From positions 34,809,196 through 34,873,195 of the forward strand of contig OX243820.1 of NCBI GenBank assembly GCA_945859605.1: a stretch of 64,000 bases of DNA, written 5' to 3'. Every line of letters begins with the position of its first letter. The stretch's first letter is position 1. The translations under genes and the position numbers were made by a program. A model generated the notes under the pieces. The model was not told the DNA's origin, searched no databases, and was given only the letters and a program-made list of their open reading frames with translations. This document shows, one piece after another, positions 42,817-56,500 of the stretch. The stretch is from Lumbricus rubellus (lineage: Eukaryota > Annelida > Clitellata > Crassiclitellata > Lumbricidae).

Positions 42817-44478
42817 GTAAGTAGGACTACTTCGAGTGCATTGTATCCGTTCAGATAAGACAATGTGAACTTCAGATAATGTGATTTAGCGCTGGCGTTC
42901 AAGCGAATGTGATGAAAAATGCAGTATTGGTCAATTTGGAATTTTAGATTATGTTTGTAATGGCGATAGTATCATGCCAATGGAGCTGATGATGATGGTG
43001 ATGTCAGAGCTGCTTCTGATGATAAAGATGATGATGATGATGATGATGATGATGGTGATGATGGTGGTGGTGATGATGATGATGACGATTATGACGATGC
43101 AACGACGACGACGACGACGACGATGATGATGATGATGACGACGACGATGATTGATTGATGATGATGACGACGACGACGATGATGATGATGTTGTTGAATG
43201 ATAAATTCAATTTCTTCAATATTAAATCTAGGCTGGACTCTGTACATCTCGTGCCACAGCAAGTCTCATCAACCTCAACCTTGGAATGCTTCTGCTTCCA
43301 GTCTGTCGTCTACTCGCAATCCATCGCTCAGAGTTCGTCATCTTATTAACAGTTGTCTCACAATAATTAATTTTTTATATTCATTTTCTCATAATAATCA
43401 TTATAATTATATTCCTTTCTCATAATAATTATTATTATTATATTCATTTTCTCTTAATAATCATTATAATTATATTCATTTTCTCATAATAATAATTATT
43501 ATATTCATTTTCTCATAATAATTATTATTATATTCATTTTCTCATAATAATAATAATTATTATATTCATTTTCTCATAATAATCATTATTATATTCATGA
43601 ACACAGAGTCATTATTATCTGCAGCAACCGAGCAGAAGTCCGTTTCCAGATATAAATAGATCTAGAGGCCGACTTCCGATTCTTATTCTTGCTAGTCCTC
43701 TTGTTCTTCGTCTGTCTCATCCTCGTCTTCCTCCTAGTCTCTCTTCCTCTGCTTCTCCGTCTCCGTCTTCCTCTCTCTCTCTGTCCCTCTCCCTCTCTTC
43801 TTATTCCTCTCCCTCATTCTTCCTCTCCATATCTGTCTCTGTCTATCTGTCTCTCTGTCTCTCTGTCTCTCTGTCTGTCTGTCTCTCTCTCTCTCGCTCT
43901 CTCTCTCTGTCCCTCCCCTCTTCTTATTTCTCTATCTCATTCTTCCTCTCAATATCTCTCTTTGTCTTTCTATCCCTCTGTCTCTCTCTGTCTGTTTTGC
44001 TCTGTCTCTCGCTGTCTCCCTGTGCCTGCTCCTTCCTTGTCATCTCTTCCTCTTCCTTTCACTTCTTTTCTCTTCATCATCTTTATTTTCCAGAGACTGA
44101 ACCATCTCCCTGTGACAAAGTTTGAGCAATAATTTCAGTTTATAATTAAGGGAAATATGCAAACAACTGTCAAATTATTAAGAAAATGTGGACATATCGA
44201 GAAAAAAAGTATCGAGAAAACCGGATTTGAGCAGAAATTTAGAGTATGCAGAAAGTAGATTTATACAGCGTGTAGACAAAGAGCGATATTTCTCGAAAAC
44301 TTGCCTACATAAAATCTCCGTCAACATAAAATGTTCTTGAATCTTTTCAGTTTTCCAAGCAGACAGTTCGAACAGCCTTAGACAATGCCAAGGGTTTCCA
44401 CGAGCTTTGTGCCTGGCTTCTAACGGCTTCCTCAGGTAATAATTGTATTTGAAACTGATGCTCATCTTAATTGTTAGC

Positions 44479-44509
<31 letters not shown>

Positions 44510-47500
44510 ATATTCATTATTCGCAATGTTTTATTGCTTTTTAATTTGACCGTATAAATTATTCAGGAATGCATTCGCTACCTCTGATATTTTTATCGAC
44601 AGATGTGCGTGAACAACTGCATTTAAGATATGCCCGCATGCACGCGTGCTAGCATGCACTCGCAAATACACGTACATGTATAGCCTAGTCGTATAATAAT
44701 TATATGCCCTATATGGACGTGCACGGTCAAAGATTGTCTTGATATGCTGCGTGTACAACACTGTACATATTCGATGATCGTAGGGCTTGTTTTAAGGGAT
44801 TCGTAGAGCTGCACAACTCCTTTTCCCCATTTCCATCCTCCAAGCAATTTTTAACTGCACAATATTGCTGTTTCAGCTGCACAAATCCATTCAGAACTGT
44901 GTGCTAAACTATTCCTGCCTACCGATAAAAATCGTAAACAACACACAATCCCATGAGGCACTAATCTCCTCTCTCTCTTCTCCGGTCTTTTATTGCAGGT
45001 CTTTGTTCTATCTGGCGAACGCTGAAGTCTGAACTCTAAACAACCTATAGTGATGGACGAAACGCTCGTCAATAAGCCGGTGCCCTGTGCTTAGATCCGG
45101 AGTAGAGTTATAGAAATTAAAATTTTACGATCATTTTTTCGTATGATGCACTTCAATTGAACTTTACTTTACCGTATCTTATCTTTGGAGCGCTACCCAT
45201 TTTTGCGAGTCAGTGCTATAAAACTATCAGCAGGCAATTTAGTATACACTTTACGCGAAGATTGTCTCTGAAGGACTTGAATGGTAAGAGGCGCATTATA
45301 TATTCCCAAATAGGACGATAGTTGGCCTATAGGCTAAGTTCCTTAAGACTCGGCAGTCTGCAAGATGCAAATAAATTTTCCCCCGCAATCGACTTAGATT
45401 CTTAGAAGCTTGATTAATTCTTGACACTAAGTTCTCGCCCTGAAACAGATAGCCTAAGCTTAAACGTTAAGCCTTATATCTCGGTCCTCCATTTAAACCG
45501 TACGCCATCTGTATACATAGGTCTACGCTGATAACCGAAATGGAAATCTTATTTCACTAAAAGGAAAGGTCAAGGGCTCATAGATTAATATCCAAAAGTT
45601 CTTGTGAAGAGTCTATGATAATTGCCTGAGTCATGGAAAACGGTGTCTGGCCAAAGAACCTCATTCAATGCCCCCCCCTCTTCCGGAAAATATTGCCCGG
45701 CACTGACAAAGCAGATAACGCATCTGAGTCGCAGAAGTTGGGGGGCAACTTCAGGGTTATTAATTAACAGGCGCCTGGACCAACAAGTAACTAATTAGCA
45801 CAATGATTTAAATCATTAGATTTACTGGAGAGGACGATAAAGGCGCTAGATGAATATGAAGCTAGGTTACACTTACAGGCGTGCTCGCTTTCTGTTGTAG
45901 TCGCTCATTTATGTGGTCATGTCTTCAATGCCTACAACTTTTCTGCCAACTACAGCTTCAGGTTTAAAGACATCAACGCCGCGACATACAAAGGAGAGGT
46001 ATGTCCTTACCTTGGTTATATTAATCACCTCTCATGCTGCGCTGTGCTTTTATATCATAGGTCTATACATGATGGCCGGACTATGTATAGGATTGAGTTT
46101 TGAACAACCTCTGACTCGGAGGGGAGAGGGAAGGGGAGAGGGAAAAGGAGAGGTAGAGGAGAGAGACAGAGAGATAAAGACGGAGATAGAAAAGGAGATA
46201 GAGAGGAAGAGAGACGGAGAGAGAGAAGAGAGAGACATGAAGAGGGAGAGAGCGATACAGAGAAGGATGGAGCGACAGGGAAAGAACCATTCTCTTCGGA
46301 TGAGAGATGTACGAGGCTGTTTCGGACATACATGTACGTGTATTATTTTATTTATTTATACTTACTTTCTAATACATATATAATTATTAATTATGTTCTA
46401 TTGCATAAAATTATGTATGTACAACATTGTACATATAGTAAGTTATTTATTTGCTAATTTTATTTTTTTACACACACATTTTTATTTGTCTGCTTGTCTT
46501 TTCTAATGGGGCTTTTTATAGAGCGTTTTAAAGACAGTTTTGAAAGGAGACAGTATTGAACAGAATATAAGACCTAGATATCTATCCCTAAAAATTACAG
46601 CAAGATAGGATGGAATCGGGTGTGATCAGGCTCTTGAGAGCCGGCTCGGTCAAGAGTTTTGATTGTAGTCGAACCGATCTTACACGACACGGGTCCTCAC
46701 CAGATTCATGGGCTGCGAGGGCCGACATCGTGGCATGCAAAATCAATCCTACGTTAAAAGACAGACTAGTAGTGTTTGAAAAAGAAAAGAAAGTGAATAC
46801 GGAATATTCACAGGGACGTTAGTTCCACGTTTCACACAGCCATCCATCATTGGCTAATTGATGAAATAGCTGTGATCTTGTGGACGTTCCTGTCTAGCGT
46901 ACAACATTGTATAAATTAATTGTTTTGGTAAAGTGTTGTAACCTCCTAGGCTGCCTCTGAAACGCTGCTTGAAAACAAGTCCTCACAGAGAATCAGAATA
47001 GTACTATCTAGGAAGTATAACGATACCTCCGGATAATTAGTAAATATATGCGAATAAATGTTTGAGCCACGAGACGTATAACTCTTGATGCACTTTTATA
47101 ACCGCTAGAGCTTGCTACTTTCATTCCATTGGGTGGAAAGAAATGTAATGTAAAAGCAAATATCGCAGAAATTTCTCAGCGTGACACTTTACTGAGCAGC
47201 TGATTTGCTGACTGATCACCATGGCAACCGAACTCGTCTACTTGTTCGATAGACAATATGCAGCTGTAACCATGGCAACCGGTATTTGACGTGCGCTCTA
47301 TTCTATTATTCCCAAAATAATTAAGGCAACAATCAAGTTACGTCACGTCTTTATCGACTGTTATATTACGTGTTCGCCCTTGGCTGCAACTGCTGAAGGG
47401 CATTGCGGGTTGAGATTTAAACCTCCGCTCAATAGGTAATTACCGAAATTTTAAAAACATTGTGTAGGCCTTTTCTGCGACCATAGTAATCCATTAGATT

Positions 47501-50500
47501 GACCCCAAAAATGTCTTTCACTACGCCCTCTGGTTGTAAGCAAATTTATAACATGGTCGTGTCCAATTGTCCATGTCACAGAGGATAATGTATACTATAG
47601 ATGTTGCTCCATGTTTTTTGTTTTTGTTTGCAGAGTCCTTGTCTGATTGTGCTGAATTCTTGTAAGTATAGATACTGCTGCATTCGAACCTTTTTTGTTA
47701 TGCCGTGTTCGATGGTTTCCGTGCTGGTCTGTATGAGTAGGCCTACACTGACCGTACACATGTAGGCATAGTTGTAAAAAAGTTTTTTCGGTTTTTTATT
47801 CTCTCCCAAAACACGTGGGTTTTTTTCTTTTTTTCCCATCGTTTTTTATCGTACACATGTAGGGAAGATGAGACTGTTAGCGAGAGAAATTACCCCGTCC
47901 TCATAATATGCCGAGGTTATGAAAATGAGGCCGCTAACACGTCGTATATAAGGAACTGTTTTCTCGTCGTTTCTGCCCGATCTTCCGATGCAATAAATGG
48001 ATAATAAAAATCATTAGACTATTGTTCATGCAATAGACTAAATGTTGCAAAATTAATGTTTGAATCCACGTTTCAGCATTTCATGGGTAACATTAAAATA
48101 GTATTTTTTATTGATGTCTATTTAAGCTTTAATTACCTTGCAACATAATTCAAGCAATAGTAGCCTAGTCCTACTATTAATAATTAAATATTTATTGTAT
48201 TTAATGCTTTTAATGACCTTTTATAGCCCAGCTGATAGCAATGGACATCTATAGCAGCCAGGCCCGCATTAAGGTTAGTGCGGGCCCGGGTGCTGCGACA
48301 ATTTTGCGGGCTCCTTCTGTCAGCCAACGGTTCACAAGGCACAGGGATGCCACTCTCAATTTTAAACAGGTCAGATCCGGCCGAAAAAGATTAGAAAAGG
48401 CTAGATTGAGAATTTCTGAGAAAATAAATGGATTTCTCGATTTTTTTGCGTTTGAAATTTAAATTTCTGAGGACCTTTTTTATTCATCCGACCAAATTTG
48501 CTCCTTTTTCCGAAAAAATTTCTGGTGACTTTTTAAAAATCTTTCGCTACAAAATGTACAATTTGTGGGGTTCGTATTCACACTATTTTTGATTTTTCCA
48601 CGTCTTTTGTGCATTTTTACTTTTTAAAAGTCTATTTTTATGCGTATAAAGTCGGAAAAACCGCCGTGAGAAAAAAAGGTTAAATCCTGAAAAAACCCTA
48701 GAAACATAGACAAGGCCGAAAAACCTAGATCTAGGTGGAAAAAGCTATGAGAGGCATCCTTGACAAGGCATGCATATAATTCTTCGCGCTCATAGATTTT
48801 TCACAGGCACTGGAACAGTCGGTAATAATCGTATTCGTAAAAATTGACACCTGCACATAGGGGCCAGACGGGCACTTGCCCTGCAAAATTGAAACCTATG
48901 TTTAACTAATATCTGTATTAGCTTACTTAAGGCTCTTAGTAAATTTCTTAGCCCTAAAGCACTAGATAGGCTACACTTCAGAAATTGTGATGTAGAAACC
49001 TAAACTAAAAATGCACATGTTGTTAACTTCCTGCTTTGCATTTTTCACGCTCTTTCTAAATAATTTAGCCATTACTAGCTCATAATTTCCAATGAAAAAA
49101 TATTACAACAACGGTAAATTCCTGCGAGTTCAAAAAATTTATAAATAGTTATAAAGTTCGAGTTCATAAATCTGATGTGTGGCAGAACTGTGGAATGGCA
49201 TCGTATTTCTTAACCCTTGGGCTACCAGGGGGTGGTATCCACCCCCCCTAGGTTTTTTCCAAATAAAACTTTTTTCGTTTGGAATAAAATTTTGACGTTT
49301 TAGGTAGCTGTAGAGGATTCATTTGCACACATTTTGAGCTAAAATGTGTGATGATATACCATACCATTCAAAAGTTATACCCGATATACCCGAGGCACCA
49401 GGGGGGTGGATACCACCCCCCTTAGATTATCGGCTGTATCTTATCCGCCCTTTGACATGAAGAGACACGAATTACATCATTCTGTAGAGGGAATTCCAGT
49501 GAGTTCAAGGAAGATTCGAAGTAAACAAATTATTAAAAATCCCTGGATGACACGGGGCCTACTTAAATCTAGTAAAAAGAAGGAGCAATTATATCTGAAA
49601 TTTATAAAAAATCCTAGTGAAGTTAATAGAAATAAATTTGTTAAGTACCGGAATAAATTTAAAACAGTTAGAATAAAAGCTGAAAAATACTATTATGCCA
49701 CTGAATTCGACAAATATAAAGGCGATCTTAAAAAAACTTGGAGCCTAATAAGGTCGATAACTAATATGGGATCACGCGATACGACCATAGAATCGTTAAA
49801 TGTCAACGGTGCTAAGATTGAAGATGCTGAAGACATAGCTAATAAACTTAATGATTATTTTGTAAGCATTGCCCAAGTTTTAGACGACAAAATACCCGAC
49901 TCTTCAGATTCATTTATGAAGTATATGAAGCCCCCTCCATTGAGGTCCTTTGGTTTAATCCCAACTTCCTCTAGTGAGGTTTTGAACCTAAGCCAGTCCA
50001 TACGTACTACACACAGCAAGGGCATGGATGACATAGACCCGTGTATTGCGGGTCCTAATATTGATTGCATTGCCCAGCCTTTAGCAGAACTGATTAATTG
50101 TTCTTTCACTACAGGCATCTTCCCGCAGCCATTAAAAATTGCAAAGGTTATTCCTATCTATAAAAAAGGCGAGAGAGACAATTTGACCAATTATCGTCCG
50201 ATTTCTGTCCTTCCTTACTTTTCTAAAATATTTGAGAAAACAATGTATAGCAGACTGTATGAATTTGTTACGAAAACTGACATACTTTTCCCGTCGCAGC
50301 ACGGCTTTCAATCGGGTCACTCCCCATATATGGCCCTGTTATCTATGCAAGATAGAATCTCTAATGCAATAGATAATAATGAATTTTCCTTGGGTATTTT
50401 TTTTGACTTGGCGAAAGCTTTTGATACTGTTAATCATAAAATTCTATTAAATAAATTAGAAACATATGGCATACGTGGTCTGCAACTCAGTTGGTTTGCC

Positions 50501-53500
50501 AGTTATTTGGATGGGAGACGCCAATGTGTTGAAAATAACGGCAAACGTTCCACTTTAAAAAGGATCCTATATGGTGTCCCACAGGGATCAAATCTAGGAC
50601 CCCTATTGTTTCTCCTCTATATCAACGATCTCCCGAACGTCTCTAACCGCTTGTTCTTCATCCTTTTCGCAGATGATACGAACGTGTTTTATTCACATTC
50701 TTGCTTGCATACGCTATTTCAGATCATAAATGTGGAGCTGGAACTTATTGCCGACTGGTTTAAAGCTAATAGATTGTCTTTAAACTTGGAAAAAACTAAC
50801 TACATCCTGTTTAAATCGCATAGGAAAAAAATTCCACTTGGTGAATTTCAATTAAAAATTAACGGCATCTCTCTCGCTTCTGTAGAATCTACTAAATTTC
50901 TGGGAGTTTATGTTGATAGCCATTTAACATGGAATGAACATATTGCTCATGTCGCCTCAAAAATAGCAAAAAATATTGGAGTAATGGCTCGAACTGCTTA
51001 CATTTTACCATCTAGTATTAGGATTAAACTATACTATTCCTTAGTACATCCATATCTCTCTTATTGTAACATAGTGTGGGCTTCTACTTATGTCACAAGA
51101 TTATATAGAGTTATTATTTTGCAAAAAAGAGCTCTTCGTCTTATTGTGGGAGCTCCATACGGCTCTCACACTGCCCCCATATTTCTCAACCTTAGAATTT
51201 TAAAACTCGACCAGATTTGGACTTTGCAAATAGGGGAATTTATGTACCGGTTTGATCGAAGCCTTCTGCCACCTATATACAAAAATTATTTTCAGCTTTC
51301 ATCCCAGGTTCATTCTCATTTTACAAGATACTCTTCTTTGTACCACCGAACCTATGCTCGCACTAACACGCGCCAGTTTTCTATTAAGTCTAGTGGGGTT
51401 ACCACTTGGGAAAAAATTCCAAGAGAAATAAAATTGAGCCCCAGTATTTGGACATTTAAGAAGAAATTTAGCGCCTTTCTAATAGAAGGTACCAAATAAA
51501 ATTAAAGTAGTGTTCGCTCAGTATGTGCATTGCAGTTGGTCTCTGTACAGTACAGTTCAGTAGCCTATAGTTAAGATTTTTTTGTTCTTTTTCATTATTG
51601 TTTGTGACTCAGCAGTGTTGAGGTTTTCAGTTTCCTGTTTTTGTGTTTTGTTTTTTCTTCCGTTCTCTAGTATAAGTTGCTTTATCTTTTTTTGTCAGTC
51701 ACTGTGTTGATTTTGCAAAGACTTCGTCATGGCCACCTTGCATCGTCAAGTCATTAATAGTTGGTGTCCCTAGACAGCGGGATTTTTAAAAATCCCTTTA
51801 GGGCCTCCCTTTTTTGTAGCCAATGTGAACGATGTGTGAACCTTTCATGTATACTGGTTGCAAAATAAAAATATTTGATTGATTGATTGATTGAATGTGG
51901 GGCTACATTTTGGTGGTCAGTGGTCACGGAGTTGTCTTTTTACAACCGGAAGTGCTCAAAATAAATAAAAATATATAAAAAAGGTGTTTTATTTTCATAA
52001 AATTTTCATGTTTTTCCTATTAAACATTATTCATAATTTATTTTTCAAGAGAAGTAAATTATGGCATTCTATAGAGGGCATTTAGGGCTACTTTTGATAC
52101 TAATTAATTTGACATTTGATGACCGGAAGTGCTCAAAATAAATTTAAATGTGTGAAAATGTTGGGTTTTTTTTACAACGTAAACCGATAAGTCTGCGTAA
52201 ACGTTCTTCAGCAGCTAATACATGTTTTTTTTTCTTTTTATTGTAATTAAAACTAACTTATTACTAGTTTTTATAGTTGTATATTGGTTTTATTATATGT
52301 AAACTATTTTTAAATAAATAAATTATGTTAAAAACACACAGAATCTAATATTTTGCTTATGTGAAAGTATGCATTTTGTGAAATCGACGGATGCCTACGG
52401 AAAAAATTCATAATTCCGGGGTGCTTTCATATATTTCAAACCTAAATATACCATTTTGTGCAGAAATGAATGCTGAATCCATTGATGTATTACAAGTTAT
52501 GATATCTCAAACCAAACCCAAAATCCAGGGGGGTGGTAACCACCCCCCCCCCTTGGTAGTCAGTGTTACAAAAAAGCTTGGCAGCCTGAGGGTTAATGTT
52601 GCAGCATTCTTGCTAAGAAATGTCATCATTTCCGAAAATGTGGGGCCTCAAAATTGCGGGCCCCCAAAGCCGCGGGCCCGGGTGCTGCAGCACCCTTAGC
52701 ACCTACCTTAATGCGGGCCTGATAGCAGCGCTCTGTTTGCGGGAACCATGAGAGTACAAGCAAGTTTTAATTATTAATTAATTAATTCAGGATAATTATA
52801 CTATCAGTGATATGAATGTTATTCTCACTAAAAAATATTAAATTTTGTACCAAAAAGCAGTATAACTATAATGATGTTTTCCTGTTTAGTACCAGGTATA
52901 ACAGGGTTACTTTTGACGGCCATTCTATTGCTGTTGATCTCCACTGCCACGCTAAGAGTAAGGTAAAATTATGCCATCGTTTTTCAAATTCACTGTAGTT
53001 AATAAGAAATTAATTATTAAGCTCTATGCCTTCTATGGCATTCAGTTGTGTTGACATGTTGCAACATTAATTGAAATAATAATTATCTCTTTCCAGTGTT
53101 TTGATACAAGTATGTGTTGGCTATCTACTATAGCATTTTTTCTTTAAATTTTCAGTTATATTAATACTTCTATTTTGTTTCAGTTGTGTTGGGTATTTCC
53201 CTCTCCCCAATTATTTCGTTTTTATTATGTTGTGTATTTCTCTTCCCCAATGATATATATAGGCCTATATATATAATATATATTATATAATATCCATTTA
53301 ATCATGTTGATATTTTCTCTTAGTAAAAAAAGTATATCCACATGTGCGATTAAGATACCTTGATTTTGTTTATTTCCTTTAACTTAACTCGTTGATGGAA
53401 TGCTTGATGAATGTTTTCAGGCGCTGCAACTACAATCTGTTTTGGTACAGCCACAAACTGTTTATTGTCTTCTACATTATCGTTCTTCTGCACGCCTTCA

Positions 53501-56500
53501 GGTTGGTCATTGTTTCTACACGTTGATTACAATGACTCATACATTTATAATTATAATACACCATGGTTTTCGTACTGGCGAATGCCATGATTGTGATAAT
53601 AACGAAGACGACGATGAGGACTGTATTGCAGTATATAAGTCCTACATTGATTCACAATACAATATAATTTCCGAGGTCTGTTTTTTCATCTTAAGCCGCA
53701 AGTTTGGGGAAATGCTTTCATTAGTATTTAATCCAGGCTCTATAGGTTTCGAACTTAGAAAAGTGGGAATGCGGTAGGGAGTGTTACTTTGAAGGCGCTA
53801 TATCAAGTATAAACATGTAAGTAGTTTATTCGAAATATAGATTAAAGAAAATAGGTAAATTTACGTACATCAATATCAAATTTCATATCGTTATGGCGAA
53901 TAAGGGAAGTTCTTCCACAGAGGAGATAATATTATACCAATCTGCAATCAAAACTACATCTTCAATCACATTTTGATTGATTGATTGATTAGTTCATTGA
54001 TCCATCCATTCATTAATTATTCATTTATTCACTCAATCATGAATTCATTCATCCATTCATTCATTCATTCGCTCACTTTTTATGTCATTATTTTTTAATT
54101 CTTTCATCCATTCATTCATCTATCCATCCATCCATCCATCCATCCATCTATCCATCCATTCATCCACCCATTCATCCATTCATCCATCCATTCATCCCTT
54201 CATTCATCCGTTAAATCATTCTCTTGTATACTATTATAGAGGAATCCTTACGGAGCAGATCAATCTATCGGATCATGTTCCCGGATGCATCTACTTGAAT
54301 AATCTCTCTGATCCTTCGCTTGATCCACAACCGGAACCGGAAGCGGTCGTCGGGATTCCAATCTCCGAATGGAAATGCAGCAAAGATCCGCAGTTCGCAG
54401 CCATCGGAAGTTCGGTAAATTATACGTTCTGCGGAAATCTGAAACCGGTTCTGGATTCAGCGTTACTTAAATTAAACATCGCTTGATGACTGAACTTATG
54501 CCATCACTTGTCAGTTACATCCATGCCTTTCTTAGCTAAAATTTGTAAATTGTTACGGTTTAGGCCTACTGTTTAGATACAATGTATGTACAACATTTAA
54601 TTATAATGTAGCCTACCGGTAGTAAAATTCCATCAGACAGCTGTAGAATAATAATACAGAGTTGTGAATCTGCTAATGTGGACGTCATATTATTAGACAT
54701 TTGTTTTGCATTCAAACATTTTTTAGACCCCGCTCTCCCGCCGTACGCACCAGTGCGCTAATCGCTTATATCCGGTGATCCCAACCCTCCCTGCGTAGCA
54801 TATACGTGAGCACTGAGCAGCCCGTTGCCCTATTCGTGGAAACTCCGCCACGGTTTCTACTCTTGCCAGTGCCAGTACCAAGCTTGGATAAAGGAGGAGG
54901 ACGACACTAATCATCTTTCATTATAATACGACACAGCATCGTTAAGCAGCAACATGCAAGCATAGGTGCAATCACGTCCTAAAAGTTGGGGGGGACCATA
55001 ATGAATCACGTCCTAAAAGTTGGGGGGGACCATAATGAATCACGTCCTAAACGTTGGGGGACCATAATAATAAAGTTAGGGACCACTCAAAAGTTGGGGG
55101 GACGCGTCCCGTGGGTCCCAAAAGGTGGTTGCGCCTATGCATGCAACCCTATTGATGGTGTTTCGTTTAGAGTTGGATGTGGGTGATTGGTCCATTGTTC
55201 ATCTACATCTGCGATTCCCTCTATCGCTACCTGTACAGTCGTCAGCATCCTGCATCCGTGGTTGCTGCTCGTCTCCATCCTCCCAAAGTCATCGAAGTGC
55301 TTTTCCATTGTGATGGTTTCTCCTGCCGCCCGGGACAGGCAGGTGCCCTCTCCCCGTCAACCTCACTTCTAAGACCACAATAATTGTTTGTGTCATGTTG
55401 TAACATGTGTTGTCACATGATGTTGTAACATGTGTTGTCACATGATGTTGTAACATGTGTTGACGCATGATGTTGTAACATGTGTTGTCACATGATGTTG
55501 TAACATGTGTTGACACATGATGTTGTAACATGTGTTGTCACATGATGTTGTAACATGTGTTGACACATGATGTTGTAACATGTGTTGTCACATGATGTTG
55601 TAACATGTGTTGTCACATGATGTTGTAACGTAGTGTCGTAATAGAATTTGGTGATATGATTATATGGTGTAATAGAATGTTGTAGAATAATGCTGTCATG
55701 CCTGTTTTTTTACGTGTTGTTGTCACATAATGTCTAACATATTGATTTTCCATAATGTTGCAACATAATATTAATTTTGTATGACTAATATTGTAGTGTA
55801 GTTAGTTAGGCTACATAATGCCGCAGCATCATGTTGTAAAAAAGTTGAAACAAAAACGTAGTTACATAATGTAGTAACATGATGCTAAAACATGATAATT
55901 TATTAAAACCTTGTTGTAACATAATAATTTTAGTACCGTCATATACGGTAACTGTTTTACGTTGATATTGTAAGAACGTGTAGGGTATTGCGAGTTTAAC
56001 ACATTTACAGTTAAGCAGAAAAGATCCTGCATTACCTTGCCTTATTATCTTCCTCAGTTTACCTTCATATCGTAACTCGAAACGATTTCATGTGAAAGGT
56101 ATAATTATACATTCTTCTTCCTCTTCTTAAAATTATTTTATTTGTCCTGTTGTAGTTCATTCTCATTCGATGTCCGGAAATCTCAACTCTAGAGTGGCAT
56201 CCGTTCACTGTTTCCAAGGTCAGCTTCATGATGGTCTATGATTAAACTCACCGATGTGATCTAATTTAATCTAATCTATTGACTTCTATAGAGCCTCAAT
56301 ACGGTATCCTTAGTGGTACAGTACAGCAACAAACGAGGTTTGCATTACACGAAACCTCTTGTCATACAGTAGTCGTACAGTGTTTGAAAAATACAATTGG
56401 TCAGCGAAACTGGGTTATAGATATGACCCAGTTTTGCTGACCAATTGTATTGACCCAAAATTTGATTGGTTATAGAGACTGGGTTAAAACCCAGAGAAAT

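Larger units (their letters stand above)
49214..52592. mobile_element. piggyBac-like element, nested
   Basis: Termini CCCTTGGGCTACCA and TTGGCAGCCTGAGGG are inverted and lie directly inside TTAA on both sides, the piggyBac target. Subterminal ccagggggtggtatccaccc palindromes occur near both ends (49226, 49398, 52528). No piggyBac transposase is seen, and a LINE occupies the centre. Confidence 0.85.
48259..52721. mobile_element. hAT-like element hosting nested insertions (family F)
   Basis: Termini CAGGCCCGCATTAAGG and CCTTAATGCGGGCCTG are perfect inverted repeats, flanked by the perfect 8-bp duplication atagcagc. After the nested elements are removed, only about 660 bases of host element remain, with no transposase. 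It lies in the NOX4 intron before the PGITG exon. Confidence 0.93.

Noticed and set aside
46610..46822. 70-codon open frame in the large NOX4 intron
   Set aside because: No resemblance to NOX sequence, no phase-compatible splice sites and no domain.
54415..54486. Read-through of the NOX4 E-loop exon to a stop (VNYTFCGNLKP...)
   Set aside because: The donor gtaaat at 54415 gives a join to SWMWVIGP in phase that matches the family; read-through would delete the flavin and NADPH domains.
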